A DNA stretch of 64,000 nucleotides from contig CATNEN010000018.1 in the NCBI GenBank assembly GCA_950097015.1, positions 124,001 through 188,000 of the forward strand, in the 5' to 3' direction. Source of the DNA: Macrostomum hystrix. Taxonomy: Eukaryota > Platyhelminthes > Macrostomidae. This document shows, in pieces, positions 33,865 through 45,000 of this stretch. Position numbers and translations under genes: made by a program. Below the pieces are notes generated by a model. The model was not told the origin of the DNA. It searched no databases and was given only the letters and a program-made list of their open reading frames with translations. Every line of letters begins with the position of its first letter. Within the stretch, counting starts at the first letter, position 1.

Positions 33865-34185
33865 ACACATGAAACCATCTGTGATTGGACACCCTGTCTT
33901 AGCCATACACATGAAACCATCTGTGATTGGACACCCTGTCTTAGCCATAGAATGAAACCATCTGTGATTGGACACCCTGACACCCTGTCTTAGCCATACA
34001 CATGAAACCATCTGTGATTGGACACCCTGTCTTAGCCATACACATGAAACCATCTGTGATTGGACACCCTGTCTTAGCCATAGAATGAAACCATCTGTGA
34101 TTGGACACCCTGTCTTAGCCATACACATGAAACCATCTGTGATTGGACACCCTGTCTTAGCCATAGACATGAAACAGTGGACACA
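33865..34185. repeat. 42-bp minisatellite
   Basis: About 7-8 units containing CCATACACATGAAACCATCT and GTGATTGGACACCCTGTCTT, with some units two bases shorter (CCATAGAATG). Open frames in it are repeat by-products. Confidence 0.95.
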
Positions 34186-35320
34186 TTGGACACCCTGCCG
34201 AGTGATATATAGTACAAAATAGGCTTACAGAAGGACAGCTTGCATACTCTGTCCGACCTGGAGTATTGTAGCATGTCGCATAATCTGAGTAGGAAGGCTC
34301 AACCAGACTCAAAGATTTCAGATCGATAAGGCTGAGAAGAAAGAAATTTGATCTACAAAAGGCGGATGAAACGAAAGTAGACAGCAGAGCACAGAGCAAA
34401 TAGTGATTGATCTTCAATAAAGTGCAACAAGTTAAAAATGGGAAACAGCTTGGGCCGCGGTTCGTTAGCTGCCTGTGCAAAAGTACTAAAATAACCTTGC
34501 TTTTCGGTCAGTGAGTTGAGACTGCTCTGGTTGGACTCGAGCCTAGCCCTGTCTCATTAGGACCCGCCGTGAGCATGAGAGGAAGCAATACGTGAGTTGG
34601 GGTGCGTGAATTCGCCTGTGTGAGTTTTTGCGCCCAGTGCGATTCGTCAGTAGAGCACATTTGATTTGAGCAGTGGTGCTCAACTATAACTAGCCAGCTG
34701 GTGTGAGACATTGCCGCGTGTTTTCTTTAACGAAGGAATTTTGATTCGCCTGCCCTGGGGACTGCCCGCAGGCAAGACACAAATGTACTTTTGTGAATCA
34801 CAATCTGCGCTTCAGTCAGCAGTAAATTGGCTCCTCGTAGGTTAAAGCTTATAGGACTTCAGCCTGAGAGTCCTGACGATCAGATTTCACTGCTGGTGCT
34901 CAACAACTGTCTTATTTTCTCTTCAATTCGTGGCGGCAGACCGAAAATTATTAAAGGTCATGACGACGGTTACGATTTTTTCTGTCGATTGATTATTTAC
35001 TAATTAATTTCTTTTCAATGGTCAGTCTGCGTCTTTTGACGGGGGTGCATCAGTTTCTCGGGATGTTTTGTGTCTCACTGCAATGCCCAGCAAATCGATG
35101 GACTCTGGGCCTGACCTAAATTTGAGTCGCCTGTCGCGCTCAGCTCAGCTATCGACTGGCGTAATCACATGGTTGCCATGGTAACACTGCGCTTACCTGT
35201 TGATAGAAATGTTAGATGCTCACCATCGATTCAGGCCGAGTTATTTTGCATTCGATCTAGAAAGACTCACCTGGAGATTGAACAGCCAAAAACTCATGAA
35301 CATCTACAATTTATCTCTAC
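34186..35320. other. Low-copy intergenic sequence
   Basis: About 1.1 kb without recognised exons, RNA genes or transposons. Open frames under 110 codons lack domains and splice context. Confidence 0.5.
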
Positions 35321-36240
35321 CAAGCAGTCTCTATACCAATGTGTGTACACTAGCTCATCTGCATTCTATCCCTACCAAGCAGTCTCTATACCAATGTGTG
35401 TACAATAGATCATCTGCATTCTATCCCTACCAAGCAGTCTCTATACCAATGTGTGTACAATAGATCATCTGCATTCTATCCCTACCAAGCAGTCTCTATA
35501 CCAATGTGTGTACACTAGCTCATCTGCATTCTATCTCTACCAAGCAGTCTCTATACCAATGTGTGTACACTAGCTCATCTGCATTCTATCTCTACCAAGC
35601 AGTCTCTATACCAATGTGTGTACACTAGCTCATCTGCATTCTATCTCTACCAAGCAGACTCTATACCAATGTGTGTACACTAGCTCATCTGCATTCTATC
35701 TCTACCAAGCAGACTCTATACCAATGTGTGTACACTAGCTCATCTGCATTCTATCCCTACCAAGCAGTCTCTATACCAATGTGTGTACACTAGCTCATCT
35801 GCATTCTATCCCTACCAAGCAGTCTCTATACCAATGTGTGTACACTAGCTCATCTGCATTCTATCCCTACCAAGCAGTCTCTATACCAATGTGTGTACAC
35901 TAGCTCATCTGCATTCTATCCCTACCAAGCAGTCTCTATACCAATGTGTGTACACTAGCTCATCTGCATTCTATCCCTACCAAGCAGTCTCTATACCAAT
36001 GTGTGTACACTAGCTCATCTGCATTCTATCTCTACCAAGCAGTCTCTATGCCAATGTGTGTACACTAGCTCACCTGCATTCTATCCCTACCAAGCAGTCT
36101 CTATACCAATGTGTGTACACTAGCTCATCTGCATTCTATCTCTACCAAGCAGACTCTATACCAATGTGTGTACACTAGCTCATCTGCATTCTATCCCTAC
36201 CAAGCAGACTCTATACCAATGTGTGTACACTAGCTCATCA
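35321..36240. repeat. 55-bp minisatellite
   Basis: About 16-17 units containing CTACCAAGCAGTCTCTATAC, CAATGTGTGTACACTAG and CTCATCTGCATTCTAT, with TATCCC/TATCTC and AGTCTC/AGACTC variants. Confidence 0.95.
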
Positions 36241-36446
36241 ATATTCTATTTAGCAAGCGGGTAAAGGTAGAAAGTTTGCTTGATCTTTTAGAAGCAGTGC
36301 AAGAGCAGCAGGCATTGTTGACACAGCAGCGTTTCTGGAGTCCCTTGCCATCTCGCCATGTAATGCGACTTGGAGTTCTTTAGGGCGAAGGAAAGCTAAA
36401 TTAGTCTAGGATTGTGGCTGAGACTGGGCCGTTGCGGCGAGACCTC

Positions 36447-37345
36447 ATGACAGCTGAGGCTTGCACTGAGTCAACAAGGCAGGACTCGGGTCTGTTTTTT
36501 CAGCAGTATAAGAGTAAATATCTACCGAATGCACGAACCTTCGGTCGAGTTACGCGCTGTTTCTCGCTGCCTGAGTTATGTTTAAACATGGCCGAGATGT
36601 ACGTACGACAGAAATTGAACCAGGCGCAGGTCGGTGAGACGCAGGTCGGTGAGACGCAGGTCGGTGAGGCGCAGTTCGGTGAGACGCAGGTCGGTGAGAC
36701 GCAGGTCGGTGAGACGAAGGTCGGTGAGACGAAGGTCGGTGAGACGAAGGTTGGTAAGACGCAGGTCGGTGAGACGCAGGACGGTGAGATGAAGGTCGGT
36801 GAGATGAAGGTCGGTGAGGCGCAGGTCGGTGAGACGAAGGTCGGTGAGGCGCAGGTCGGTGAGGCGCAGGTCGGTGAGACGAAGGTCGGTGAGGCGCAGG
36901 TCGGTGAGACGAAGGTCGGTGAGGCGCAGGTCGGTGAGGCGCAGGTCGGTGAGGCGCAGGTCGGTGAGACGCAGGTCGATGAGACGAAGGTCGGTGAGAC
37001 GAAGGTCGATGAGACGCAGGTCGGTGAGACGCAGGTCGGTGAGGCGCAGGTCGGTGAGGCGCAGGTCCGTGAGGCGCAGGTCGATGAGACGAAGGTCGGT
37101 GAGGCGCAGGTCCGTGAGGCGCAGGTCCGTGAGGCGCCAATGGTTCGCAGAATTCGCCATTCGACCAGCAGCAACTGTGTCGCACAGCAGTCACAAGCAA
37201 TGGAGCAGCCACGCAGGCACAGCACTATCTTTCCGCAGCAACAACATCTTGTACTTCAGCGTCCTAGGCGAGGTAGAATGTTCAGTCTATTTCATTGGGA
37301 AAGCGCCGCTGAAGCTCTGCGATGGCAACAGCCAGCTGGTACAAA
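36447..37345 (+). CDS. Pentapeptide-repeat exon of an unknown low-complexity protein
   Basis: From ATG at 36447 the frame encodes about 60 ordinary residues, then about 34 pentapeptides of the QVGET/KVGEA type (DNA 36630-37140, 15-bp units), then a Q/R-rich segment. The frame meets TAA at 37347, but ACAAA before GTAAGATTACGG at 37345 is a good donor in phase 2, and the acceptor at 37615 is also phase 2. Splicing joins it to a polyglutamine exon and gives a 444-residue protein. More 5' exons are possible because no clear promoter or leader was seen. The phase match and purely 3n-length array favour translation, though a non-coding origin of the array is not excluded. No known domain; the protein is likely disordered. 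Confidence 0.5.
36630..37140 (+). repeat. 15-bp minisatellite (GGTGAGACGCAGGTC)
   Basis: About 34 units, GGTGAGACGCAGGTC with ACG/GCG and CAG/AAG variants. It is open in all frames on both strands because the unit is five codons long without stops. Only the plus-strand QVGET frame connects by phase to a downstream exon. Confidence 0.95.
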
Positions 37346-37615
37346 GTAAGATTACGGAAATGAAAGTTAACAACTTTGCGTACCATAGCTTTCAATTAGT
37401 AGAACATTTTATGACCATATTCAATGATTGGGATTTGAGTAAACATGAATTCAAGTAAGTTGAAATTTTATTGAATCGGGATTTCAGTGAAACAATATTT
37501 CAAAAAACTGGGATTTGAAAGAATCGGGATTTAATTTTGATTTTGATTTGAGTTATTTGGGATTTCAGTGAATTGTGTTTGAGAAAGAAAGCTTGACTTT
37601 GTTGTTAATTTTCAG

Positions 37616-37619
37616 CCGT

Positions 37620-37657
<38 letters not shown>

Positions 37658-38051
37658 TCCCAGCTGCCCTACGCGCCGCTTTCAATCAGCGGACAACTAT
37701 TATCCTATAGCCTACGTGCTGCGGGAAGAGGACTTGCAGTCCGCGGACACTCACCCGGTCTCCGAGCGGACTCGCACCGTGGAGCTGCTGCCCCAGGCTG
37801 ACGGCCGGGACGCCACCGTTCGCATTGTTGCTGAAGCCCGGCTAGCGCCGACGCAGCCACCGGAGCGGCCGCCGCATCTGCCGGCGTCGCCCTACGCCTA
37901 CGTGCCGGGGCGACGGCTGGCACCGAGCCGCTCAACAGAAGCTGCTCCGTCAGAAACGAGGCGCAGGCCAGCCTCTTCAACTGTGGCAGCAGTCGGAGCG
38001 AGTGAGTCAAGCAGAGTCAGGCAGTTGGTGGCAAGGTTTCAAGATGGGTAG
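37616..38051 (+). CDS. Polyglutamine-containing C-terminal exon
   Basis: Acceptor TTAATTTTCAG at 37615, then CCGT and an uninterrupted (CAG)n giving twelve glutamines, followed by a proline-, arginine- and serine-rich tail with NYYPIAYVLREEDLQ and YAYVPGRRLAPSR, ending in TAG. GC-rich with a steady codon-like pattern, unlike the AT-rich flanks. It completes the frame of 36447-37345. The uninterrupted CAG run should be length-polymorphic. Function is not recognised. Confidence 0.55.
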
Positions 38052-38094
38052 CTGTCTACTCAAGACCCTGGCTTATCTATGGTAGAAACTGCTC

Positions 38095-38312
38095 GTCAAG
38101 TTGATAACCTGTTCGTCAAGCTCATACCTGTTCGTCAAGCTCATACCTGTTCGTCAAGCTCATACCTGTTCGTCAAGCTCATACCTGTTCGTCAAGCTCA
38201 TACCTGTTCGTCAAGCTCATACCTGTTCGTCAAGCTCATACCTGTTCGTCAAGCTCATACCTGTTCGTCAAGCTCATACCTGTTCGTCAAGCTCATACCT
38301 GTTCGTCAAGTT
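38095..38312. repeat. 19-bp minisatellite (CCTGTTCGTCAAGCTCATA)
   Basis: About 11 near-perfect units just downstream of the polyglutamine exon. The 19-bp length rotates all three frames, so open frames here are artefacts. Confidence 0.95.
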
Positions 38313-38990
38313 ATTACCTCCTATCCTTAAAAGTAATTGTTAAAAATGTTTTCTCATGTATGTTTGTCAAAATGGTTTAAATTTGAGGCCAAAAGTTAAA
38401 AACCTAAATTTGCAATTATCAGAGATTTGAATAAACGTTAATGTTAAAAAATATCAGTTGAAAGCTTTGGCAAATGCGTGACACTTTGATAAGTGCATGC
38501 GCATTGACATGGAAAACAGCATGGTGTTATCGTATCGAATGCGCAATAAATATTGACCCTTAACCAAAAACATCCTGCATCGAAACGATAAGGCTATAAA
38601 AAGTTAAAAGGACATGGCATCGTCTTCTACCTTTTTAGATTTTTGTGTCAGAAATTAACTAATATGTTGCACAAATTAATCAAAGATCAAGACATCCTTG
38701 TTAAAATCTATCTGTTGATTTTCAGATATCAATTTTTACGTTAATCTACTTACCTCTAGAAATCGAACCGCGAGGGTGGCTTCAAGTGTGTCACAAAATT
38801 AGTTCTTTCTTATCGTTTTATCTTATTTGTCAATTTTTTATAACTGCTACCTAATGCAGAGCTACCTAATACATTGCATTTAATTCAAGCCGTGAGCACT
38901 TAATTGCGATATTGAGGTACTGCTCAAATACACAAGTACATGATTGGGACTGCGAGCAGTTACGGGATTGCAGACAAGTCTCATAATTGA
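38313..38990. other. AT-rich intergenic sequence
   Basis: No exon, RNA gene or transposon end recognised. Confidence 0.5.
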
Positions 38991-38994
38991 AAAC

Positions 38995-39899
38995 TCTTCT
39001 CTTCTCTTCTCTTCTTCTCTTCTCTTCTCTTCTCTTCTTCTCTTCTCTTCTCTTCTCTTATTCTCCTCTCTTCTTCTCTTCTCTTTTCCTCTTCTCTTCT
39101 TCTCTTCTCTTCTCTTCTCTTCTCCTCTCCTCTTCTCTTCTCTTCTTCTCTTCTCCTCTCTTCTCTTCTCTTCTTCTCTTCTCTTCTTCTCTTCTTCTTT
39201 CCCCTTCTCTTCTCTTCTCTCTTTTCTTCTCTCCTCTTCTCTTCTCTTCTCTTCTTCTCTTCTCTCCTCTCCTCTTCTCTTCTCTTCTCTCTTTTCTTCT
39301 CTTCTCTTCTCTTCTCTTCTCTCCTCTTCTCTTCTCTTCTCCTCTCCTCTTCTCTTCTCTTCTCTTCTCCTCTCCTCTTCTCTTCTCTTCTTCTCTTCTC
39401 CTCTTCGCTTCTTCTCTTCTCTTCTCTTCTCTTCTCTCCTCTTCTCTCCTCTTCTTTTCTCTTCTCTTCTCTTCTCTCCTCTTCTCTCCTCTTCTTTTCT
39501 CTTCTTCTCTTCTCTTCTCTTCTCTTCTTCTCTTCTCTTCTCTTCTCCTCTCCTCTCCTCTCCTCTCCTCTTCTCTCCTCTTCTCTTCTTCTCTTCTCCT
39601 CTTCTCCTCTCTTCTCTTCTCTCCTCTTCTCTCCTCTTCTCTTCTCTTCTCTTCTCTTCTCTTCTCTTCTCTTCTTCTCTTCTCCTCTCTTCTCTTCTCT
39701 CCTCTTCTCTCCTCTTCTCTTCTCTTCTCTTCTCTTCTCTTCTCTTCTCTTCTTCTCTTCTCCTCTTCTCTTCTTCTCTTCTCCTCTCTTCTCTTCTCTC
39801 CTCTTCTCTCCTCTTCTCTCCTCTTCTCTCCTCTCCTCTCCTCTTCTCTTCTCTTCTCTTCTCTTCTTCTCTTCTCCTCTTCTTTTCTTCTCTTCTCCT
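38995..39899. repeat. Polypyrimidine satellite (CTTCT/CCTCT)
   Basis: About 900 bp almost without purines on the plus strand. Unlike the other three tracts it does not end in an AG acceptor; it stops at CTTCTCCTGATG. An inverted repeat begins 13 bp further on. Long open frames on both strands are artefacts. Confidence 0.95.
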
Positions 39900-39912
39900 G
39901 ATGTAAAAAAAC

Positions 39913-39987
39913 GAATCCGGCGGACACTGATTCGTCAGGCTCCATCTGATATGGTTAGGTATAAAGTGATCTGAGTCCGCCGGATTC
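39913..39987. repeat. 13-bp perfect inverted repeat, 49-nt loop
   Basis: GAATCCGGCGGAC at 39913-39925 and its reverse complement at 39975-39987. Too small for a known MITE and no flanking duplication was seen. It could be a palindromic end of an element or an RNA hairpin. Confidence 0.7.
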
Positions 39988-40930
39988 AGATTTCATGCCC
40001 ACAGCGGATCTGAATAGGACTGTCATTTTAATGCTTATTATTTTACTACTATAAGTAAGCAGTTGAGCTTTTAAGCAATAAATCTTTTGAACCTTCGAAT
40101 CGTATTTTGATTTGACTGTGTTATATTTTCAAAATGATGATAAAACACATGGAAATTGCGGTTGCATACATCATGAATAATATAGAGCATAAGCTCATTT
40201 TTATTGGTACGAGAACGAGTATATAATTGTAATATGGAACTTTACGAATTACAATTCGCAATTTGAATTACACTTCACGTGTAGTGGCGGATCCAGGATT
40301 TTAAAAGTCCATGTAGGGTGTAGTGGAGGACATGTGAGTACAGAAGCTAGAAGCAAAGTATTTGCGTGTATGTACTGCATGTATGCGCAAGACAAGATCT
40401 TGAGAATATAATACTCTTACAGTGCTTGCATATAATTTAGAACATGGAGCAGCGCAAATGAAACTAATTTTAATGGGTGTGGAATTAAAAAAGTGGCTTA
40501 ACTTGAATGTGATGCCAGTGAAAACCCGTAACAACAGCTAGAGTTCGTGCAATTCTTTTATGCAGTTCATTAATTTAATGCACTGAGCCTCAGAGGAGTC
40601 TAAACCCCAAATGGAGTCAAACCGCAATTATTAGGTGCTTAAAAATTTGAAAAATTATGCTGGCTCACATTCCCACTCGATTCCCGCAGCACACTCCACA
40701 TCAGTGGAATATTCAAATATTCAATTTCATACTGTCTACTATGAGTAAAACGCCAAGTAGAATAGCAGATGTTTCCCACCGACTTCATTTTCATTCTTTA
40801 TTTTTGCCTTTTCGTCTGTAATACGCTTGTTTTCCAAAATTCCATTTAATTTTTTTGCATTTGAGTAAGAATGGTCAGAACGAGAATGGATCTGGACAAT
40901 ATATGAAAGAGTAGAATGCCCATAGTCTCT
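39988..40930. other. AT-rich sequence downstream of the DUF4806-like exons
   Basis: The minus-strand DUF4806-like gene must continue into this region because its last seen exon ends with a donor at 40934, but no further exon was recognised. GTAGTGGCGGATCCAGG at 40280-40296 resembles the end of some hAT-type elements; no partner end was found. Confidence 0.4.
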
Positions 40931-40933
40931 TAC

Positions 40934-41135
40934 CTATGAAAACCTGTTTGGCATTCTCAAAGGCAAGTTGGTGCTCTATCAGCATGCAGTCCAGTACTTC
41001 CGTCCGGCATTTTTCGAGCATGCCTCGGCCACTCCAGTTCACAACGACCTGCATTCGTGGAGCCAGGCACTTGTTCATCATCCGGCGGACTGTTTCCGGC
41101 AGTGTAGCGCACCGGCAACCCAACAGATGAGGCCC
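40934..41135 (-). CDS. DUF4806-like exon with conserved C-terminal block
   Basis: Minus-strand exon after TCTCAG at 41138-41136, phase 0, encoding GPHLLGCRCATLPETVRRMM, then NWSGRGMLEKCRTEVL and AFENAKQVFIG. The TVRRMM helix, a tryptophan-glycine word and a closing hydrophobic helix resemble the C-terminal core of DUF4806 proteins, an invertebrate family of unknown function often associated with transposable or nuclear proteins. It ends at ATAG before GTAAGAG (phase 1), so at least one more exon should lie at lower coordinates. Confidence 0.55.
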
Positions 41136-41206
41136 CTGAGATTTTTTTCTCAAAATTAGATGTCTTCAAATCAAATATATATAAAAAGGAACATAGCACT
41201 GCTTAC

Positions 41207-41824
41207 AAGGCTAGACTGCAACTGCCTTGATGAGATGAACTTGATGTACTCCGCCCAGGAGTCTATAGCCTCGAACTGCGGACGGTGTTGCTGAGGGTTG
41301 GAGCGACCAGCAAACGAAGCTGCGATGCCTTCTAGGAGTGGCAGCACCCGATCCTCTAGCTGCTTGATGCGACGAACTGCGTCGCAACTGCGGCGAGCAG
41401 CCAGCATGGTTAGATGCGCCACCCCACTTGCCGACTCTGCCTCTTTTCCGACACTGGACAGGTACTGACGAATGTGAAGCACTGCAGCTGGATGGAGCCT
41501 GTCGATGCCGCAGTCTCCATCGAAGCCGTCACCATCGACGCTACCTGATGTGTACGTAAGCTTCGGAGTCACTGAAGCAGCGTACGGTTTCTGCGTAGGC
41601 GCTGTTGTGGGCGTCAGCTTAGGCGGTACCGACGGCGTCACCACCATAGATCTTGGCGTCCCCACCTCATTTGTTGCACCAAGCCTTGCTGGTAGCAGCG
41701 CGGTGTTGATCGCTGGAAGAGCCACTAGTTCCGCATTGAGCGACGTTGAGGCGGTTGAGCGCCTCGGCTTCTGAGGCCGCCGGTCGGTGTTGTTGCCTCC
41801 TTCGTCGCCTGACGTGACGACGGA
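41207..41824 (-). CDS. DUF4806-like gene, middle exon
   Basis: A 618-bp phase-0/phase-0 exon between CCCATGCAG and CAGTCTAGCCTT before GTAAGCAGTGC. The first half is a serine/threonine/proline-rich linker; the second half contains a helical stretch, DAVRRIKQLEDRVLPLLEGI, then FEAIDSWAEYIKFISSRQL, the sort of helix preceding the DUF4806 core. The intron to the next exon is 71 bp. An in-frame ATG at 41830 lies just before the acceptor, so this could alternatively be the first coding exon. Confidence 0.6.
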
Positions 41825-42015
41825 CTGCATGGGTTGGAGTTGTATGCTTTATTATTACAATTAGTACAGTAATAAAATTATAAATATTCATGCGTTTTAC
41901 TGCCCTTTAGTAATTTTTATATGCGCCTTTTTTATTTACAAATGTTTAATGATTTTGAGTTTCTTAACTGAATAATTGTCAAACAATTTCGTTCACAAAG
42001 GTGACATTAACTTAC

Positions 42016-42055
42016 CTTCATACTGGCGAAGCGATTCCTTCCACCCTTGTTCACC
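42016..42055 (-). CDS. Short upstream exon fragment of the DUF4806-like gene
   Basis: On the minus strand the sequence leaving the purine-rich side of the satellite reads RVNKGGRNRFASMK and ends CAGTATGAAG before GTAAGTTAATG, a near-perfect donor. Its phase (0) fits the acceptor at 41825. The other end of the exon merges into the repeat, so its acceptor or start cannot be placed. Confidence 0.4.
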
Positions 42056-45000
42056 CTCTTCTTTTCTTCTCTTCTTTTCTTCTCTTCTCTTCTTCTTTCC
42101 CTTCCCTTCTTCTTTCCCCTTCTCTTCCCTTCTCTTCTCTCCTCTCTTCTCTTCTTTTTTCTTCTCTTCTCTTCTTTTTTCTTCTTTTTTCTTCTCTTCT
42201 CTCTTCTCCTCTTCTCTTCTCTTCTTCCCTTCTTCTTTTTTCTTCTCTTCTCTTCTCTCTTCTCCTCTTCTCTTCTCTTCTTCCCTTCTTCTTTTTTCTT
42301 CTCTTCTCTTCTCTCTTCTCCTCTTCTCTTCTCTTCTTCCCTTCTTCTCTTCTTCTCCTCTTTTCTTCTCTTCTCTTCTCTTCTCTTCTCTTCTTCTCTT
42401 CTCCTCTCTTTTCTTCTCTTCTCTTCTCTTCTCTTCTCTTCTTCTCTTCTCCTCTCTTTTCTTCTCTTCTCTTCTCTTCTTTTTTCTTCTCTTCTCTTCT
42501 CTTCTTTTTTCTTCTCTTCTCTTCTCCTCTCTTTTCTTCTCTTCTCTTCTCTTCTCTTCTCTTCTCTTCTCTCTTCTTCTCTTCTTCTCCTCTCTTCTCT
42601 TCTCTTCTCTTCTCTTCTTCTCTTCTTCTCTCTTTTCTTCTCTTCTCTTCTCTTCTCTTCTTCTCTTCTCCTCTCTTTTCTTCTCTTCTCTTCTCTTCTC
42701 TTCTCTTCTTCTCTTTTTCTCTTCTCTTCTTCTCTTCTCTTCTTTTCTCTTCTTTTCTTCTCTTCTTTTCTTCTCTTCTCTTCTCTTCTCTTCTTCCCTT
42801 CTCCTCTTCTTCTCCTCCTCTTCTCTTCTCTTCTCTTCTCTTCTTCTCTCCTCTTCTCTTCCCTTCTCTTCTCTTCTCTTCTCTTCTCTTCTTTTCTCTT
42901 CTTTTCTTCTCTTCTTTTCTTCTCTTCTCTTCTCTTCTCTTCTTCCCTTCTCCTCTTCTTCTCCTCCTCTTCTCTTCTCTCTTCTTCTCTTCTTCTCTCC
43001 TCTTCTCTTCTCTTCTCTCCTCTTCTCTTCCCTTCTCTCCTCTTCTCTTCTCTTCTTCTCTTCTCTTCTCTTCTCCTCTTCTCTTCTCTTCTCCTCTTCT
43101 CTTCTCTTCTTCTCTTCTTCTTTCCCTTCCATTCTTCTTTCCCCTTCTCTTCTCTTCTCTTCTCTTCTTCCCTTCTCCTCTTCTTCTCCTCCTCTTCTCT
43201 TCTCTCTTCTTCTCTTCTTCTCTCCTCTTCTCTTCTCTTCTCTCCTCTTCTCTTCCCTTCTCTCCTCTTCTCTTCTCTTCTTCTCTTCTCTTCTCTTCTC
43301 CTCTTCTCTTCTCTTCTCCTCTTCTCTTCTCTTCTCTCTTCTTCTCTTCTCTTCTCTTCTCTTCTCTTCTTCTCTTTTTCTCTTCTCTTGTTCTCTTCTC
43401 TTCTTTTCTCTTCTTTTCTTCTCTTCTTTTCTTCTATTCTCTTCTCTTCTCTTCTTCCCTTCTCCTCTTCTTCTCCTCCTCTTCTCTTCTCTCTTCTTCT
43501 CTTCTTCTCTCCTCTTCTCTTCTCTTCTCTCCTCTTCTCTTCCCTCTCTTCTCTTCTCTTCTTCTCTTCTCTTCTCTTCTCCTCTTATCTTCTCTTCTCC
43601 TCTTCTCTTCTCTTCTTCTCTTCTTCTTTCCCTTCCCTTCTTCTTTCCCCTTCTCTTCTCTCCTCTTCTCTTCTCTTCTTTTCTTCTCTTCTCTTCTCTT
43701 CTTTTCTTCTCTTCTTTTCTCTTCTTTTCTTCTCTTCTTTTCTTCTCTTCTCTTCTCTTCTCTTCTTCCCTTCTCCTCTTCTTCTCCTCCTCTTCTCTTC
43801 TCTTCTCTTCTCTTCTTCTCTTTTTCTCTTCTCTTCTTCTCTTCTCTTCTTTTCTCTTCTCTTCTTCCCTTCTCCTCTTCTTCTCCTCCTATTCTCTTCT
43901 CTCTTCTTCTCTTCTTCACTCCTCTTCTCTTCTCTTCTCTCCTCTTCTCTTCCCTTCTCTCCTCTTCTCTTCCCTTCTCTTCTCTTCTCTTCTCTTCTCT
44001 TCTTTTCTCTTCTTTTCTTCTCTTCTTTTCTTCTCTTCTCTTCTCTTCTCTTCTTCCCTTCTCCTCTTCTTCTCCTCCTCTTCTCTTCTCTCTTCTTCTC
44101 TTCTTCTCTCCTCTTCTCTTCTCTTCTCTCCTCTTCTCTTCCCTTCTCTCCTCTTCTCTTCTCTTCTTCTCTTCTCTTCTCTTCTCCTCTTCTCTTCTCT
44201 TCTCCTCTTCTCTTCTCTTCTTCTCTTCTTCTTTCCCTTCCATTCTTCTTTCCCCTTCTCTTCTCTTCTCTTCTCTTCTTCCCTTCTCCTCTTCTTCTCC
44301 TCCTCTTCTCTTCTCTCTTCTTCTCTTCTTCTCTCCTCTTCTCTTCTCTTCTCTCCTCTTCTCTTCCCTTCTCTCCTCTTCTCTTCTCTTCTTCTCTTCT
44401 CTTCTCTTCTCCTCTTCTCTTCTCTTCTCCTCTTCTCTTCTCTTCTCTCTTCTTCTCTTCTCTTCTCTTCTCTTCTCTTCTTCTCTTTTTCTCTTCTCTT
44501 GTTCTCTTCTCTTCTTTTCTCTTCTTTTCTTCTCTTCTTTTCTTCTATTCTCTTCTCTTCTCTTCTTCCCTTCTCCTCTTCTTCTCCTCCTCTTCTCTTC
44601 TCTCTTCTTCTCTTCTTCTCTCCTCTTCTCTTCTCTTCTCTCCTCTTCTCTTCCCTCTCTTCTCTTCTCTTCTTCTCTTCTCTTCTCTTCTCCTCTTATC
44701 TTCTCTTCTCCTCTTCTCTTCTCTTCTTCTCTTCTTCTTTCCCTTCCCTTCTTCTTTCCCCTTCTCTTCTCTCCTCTTCTCTTCTCTTCTTTTCTTCTCT
44801 TCTCTTCTCTTCTTTTCTTCTCTTCTTTTCTCTTCTTTTCTTCTCTTCTTTTCTTCTCTTCTCTTCTCTTCTCTTCTTCCCTTCTCCTCTTCTTCTCCTC
44901 CTCTTCTCTTCTCTTCTCTTCTCTTCTTCTCTTTTTCTCTTCTCTTCTTCTCTTCTCTTCTTTTCTCTTCTCTTCTTCCCTTCTCCTCTTCTTCTCCTCC

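Noticed and set aside
36500-37225. Minus-strand frames across the 15-bp array (SPTCA and HRPAS repeats)
   Set aside because: Shadows of a stop-free 15-bp unit. Only the plus-strand frame joins a downstream exon in phase.
40280-40296. hAT-type transposon end (GTAGTGGCGGATCCAGG)
   Set aside because: Resembles known hAT ends from memory, but no opposite end or 8-bp duplication was found, so not called as an element.
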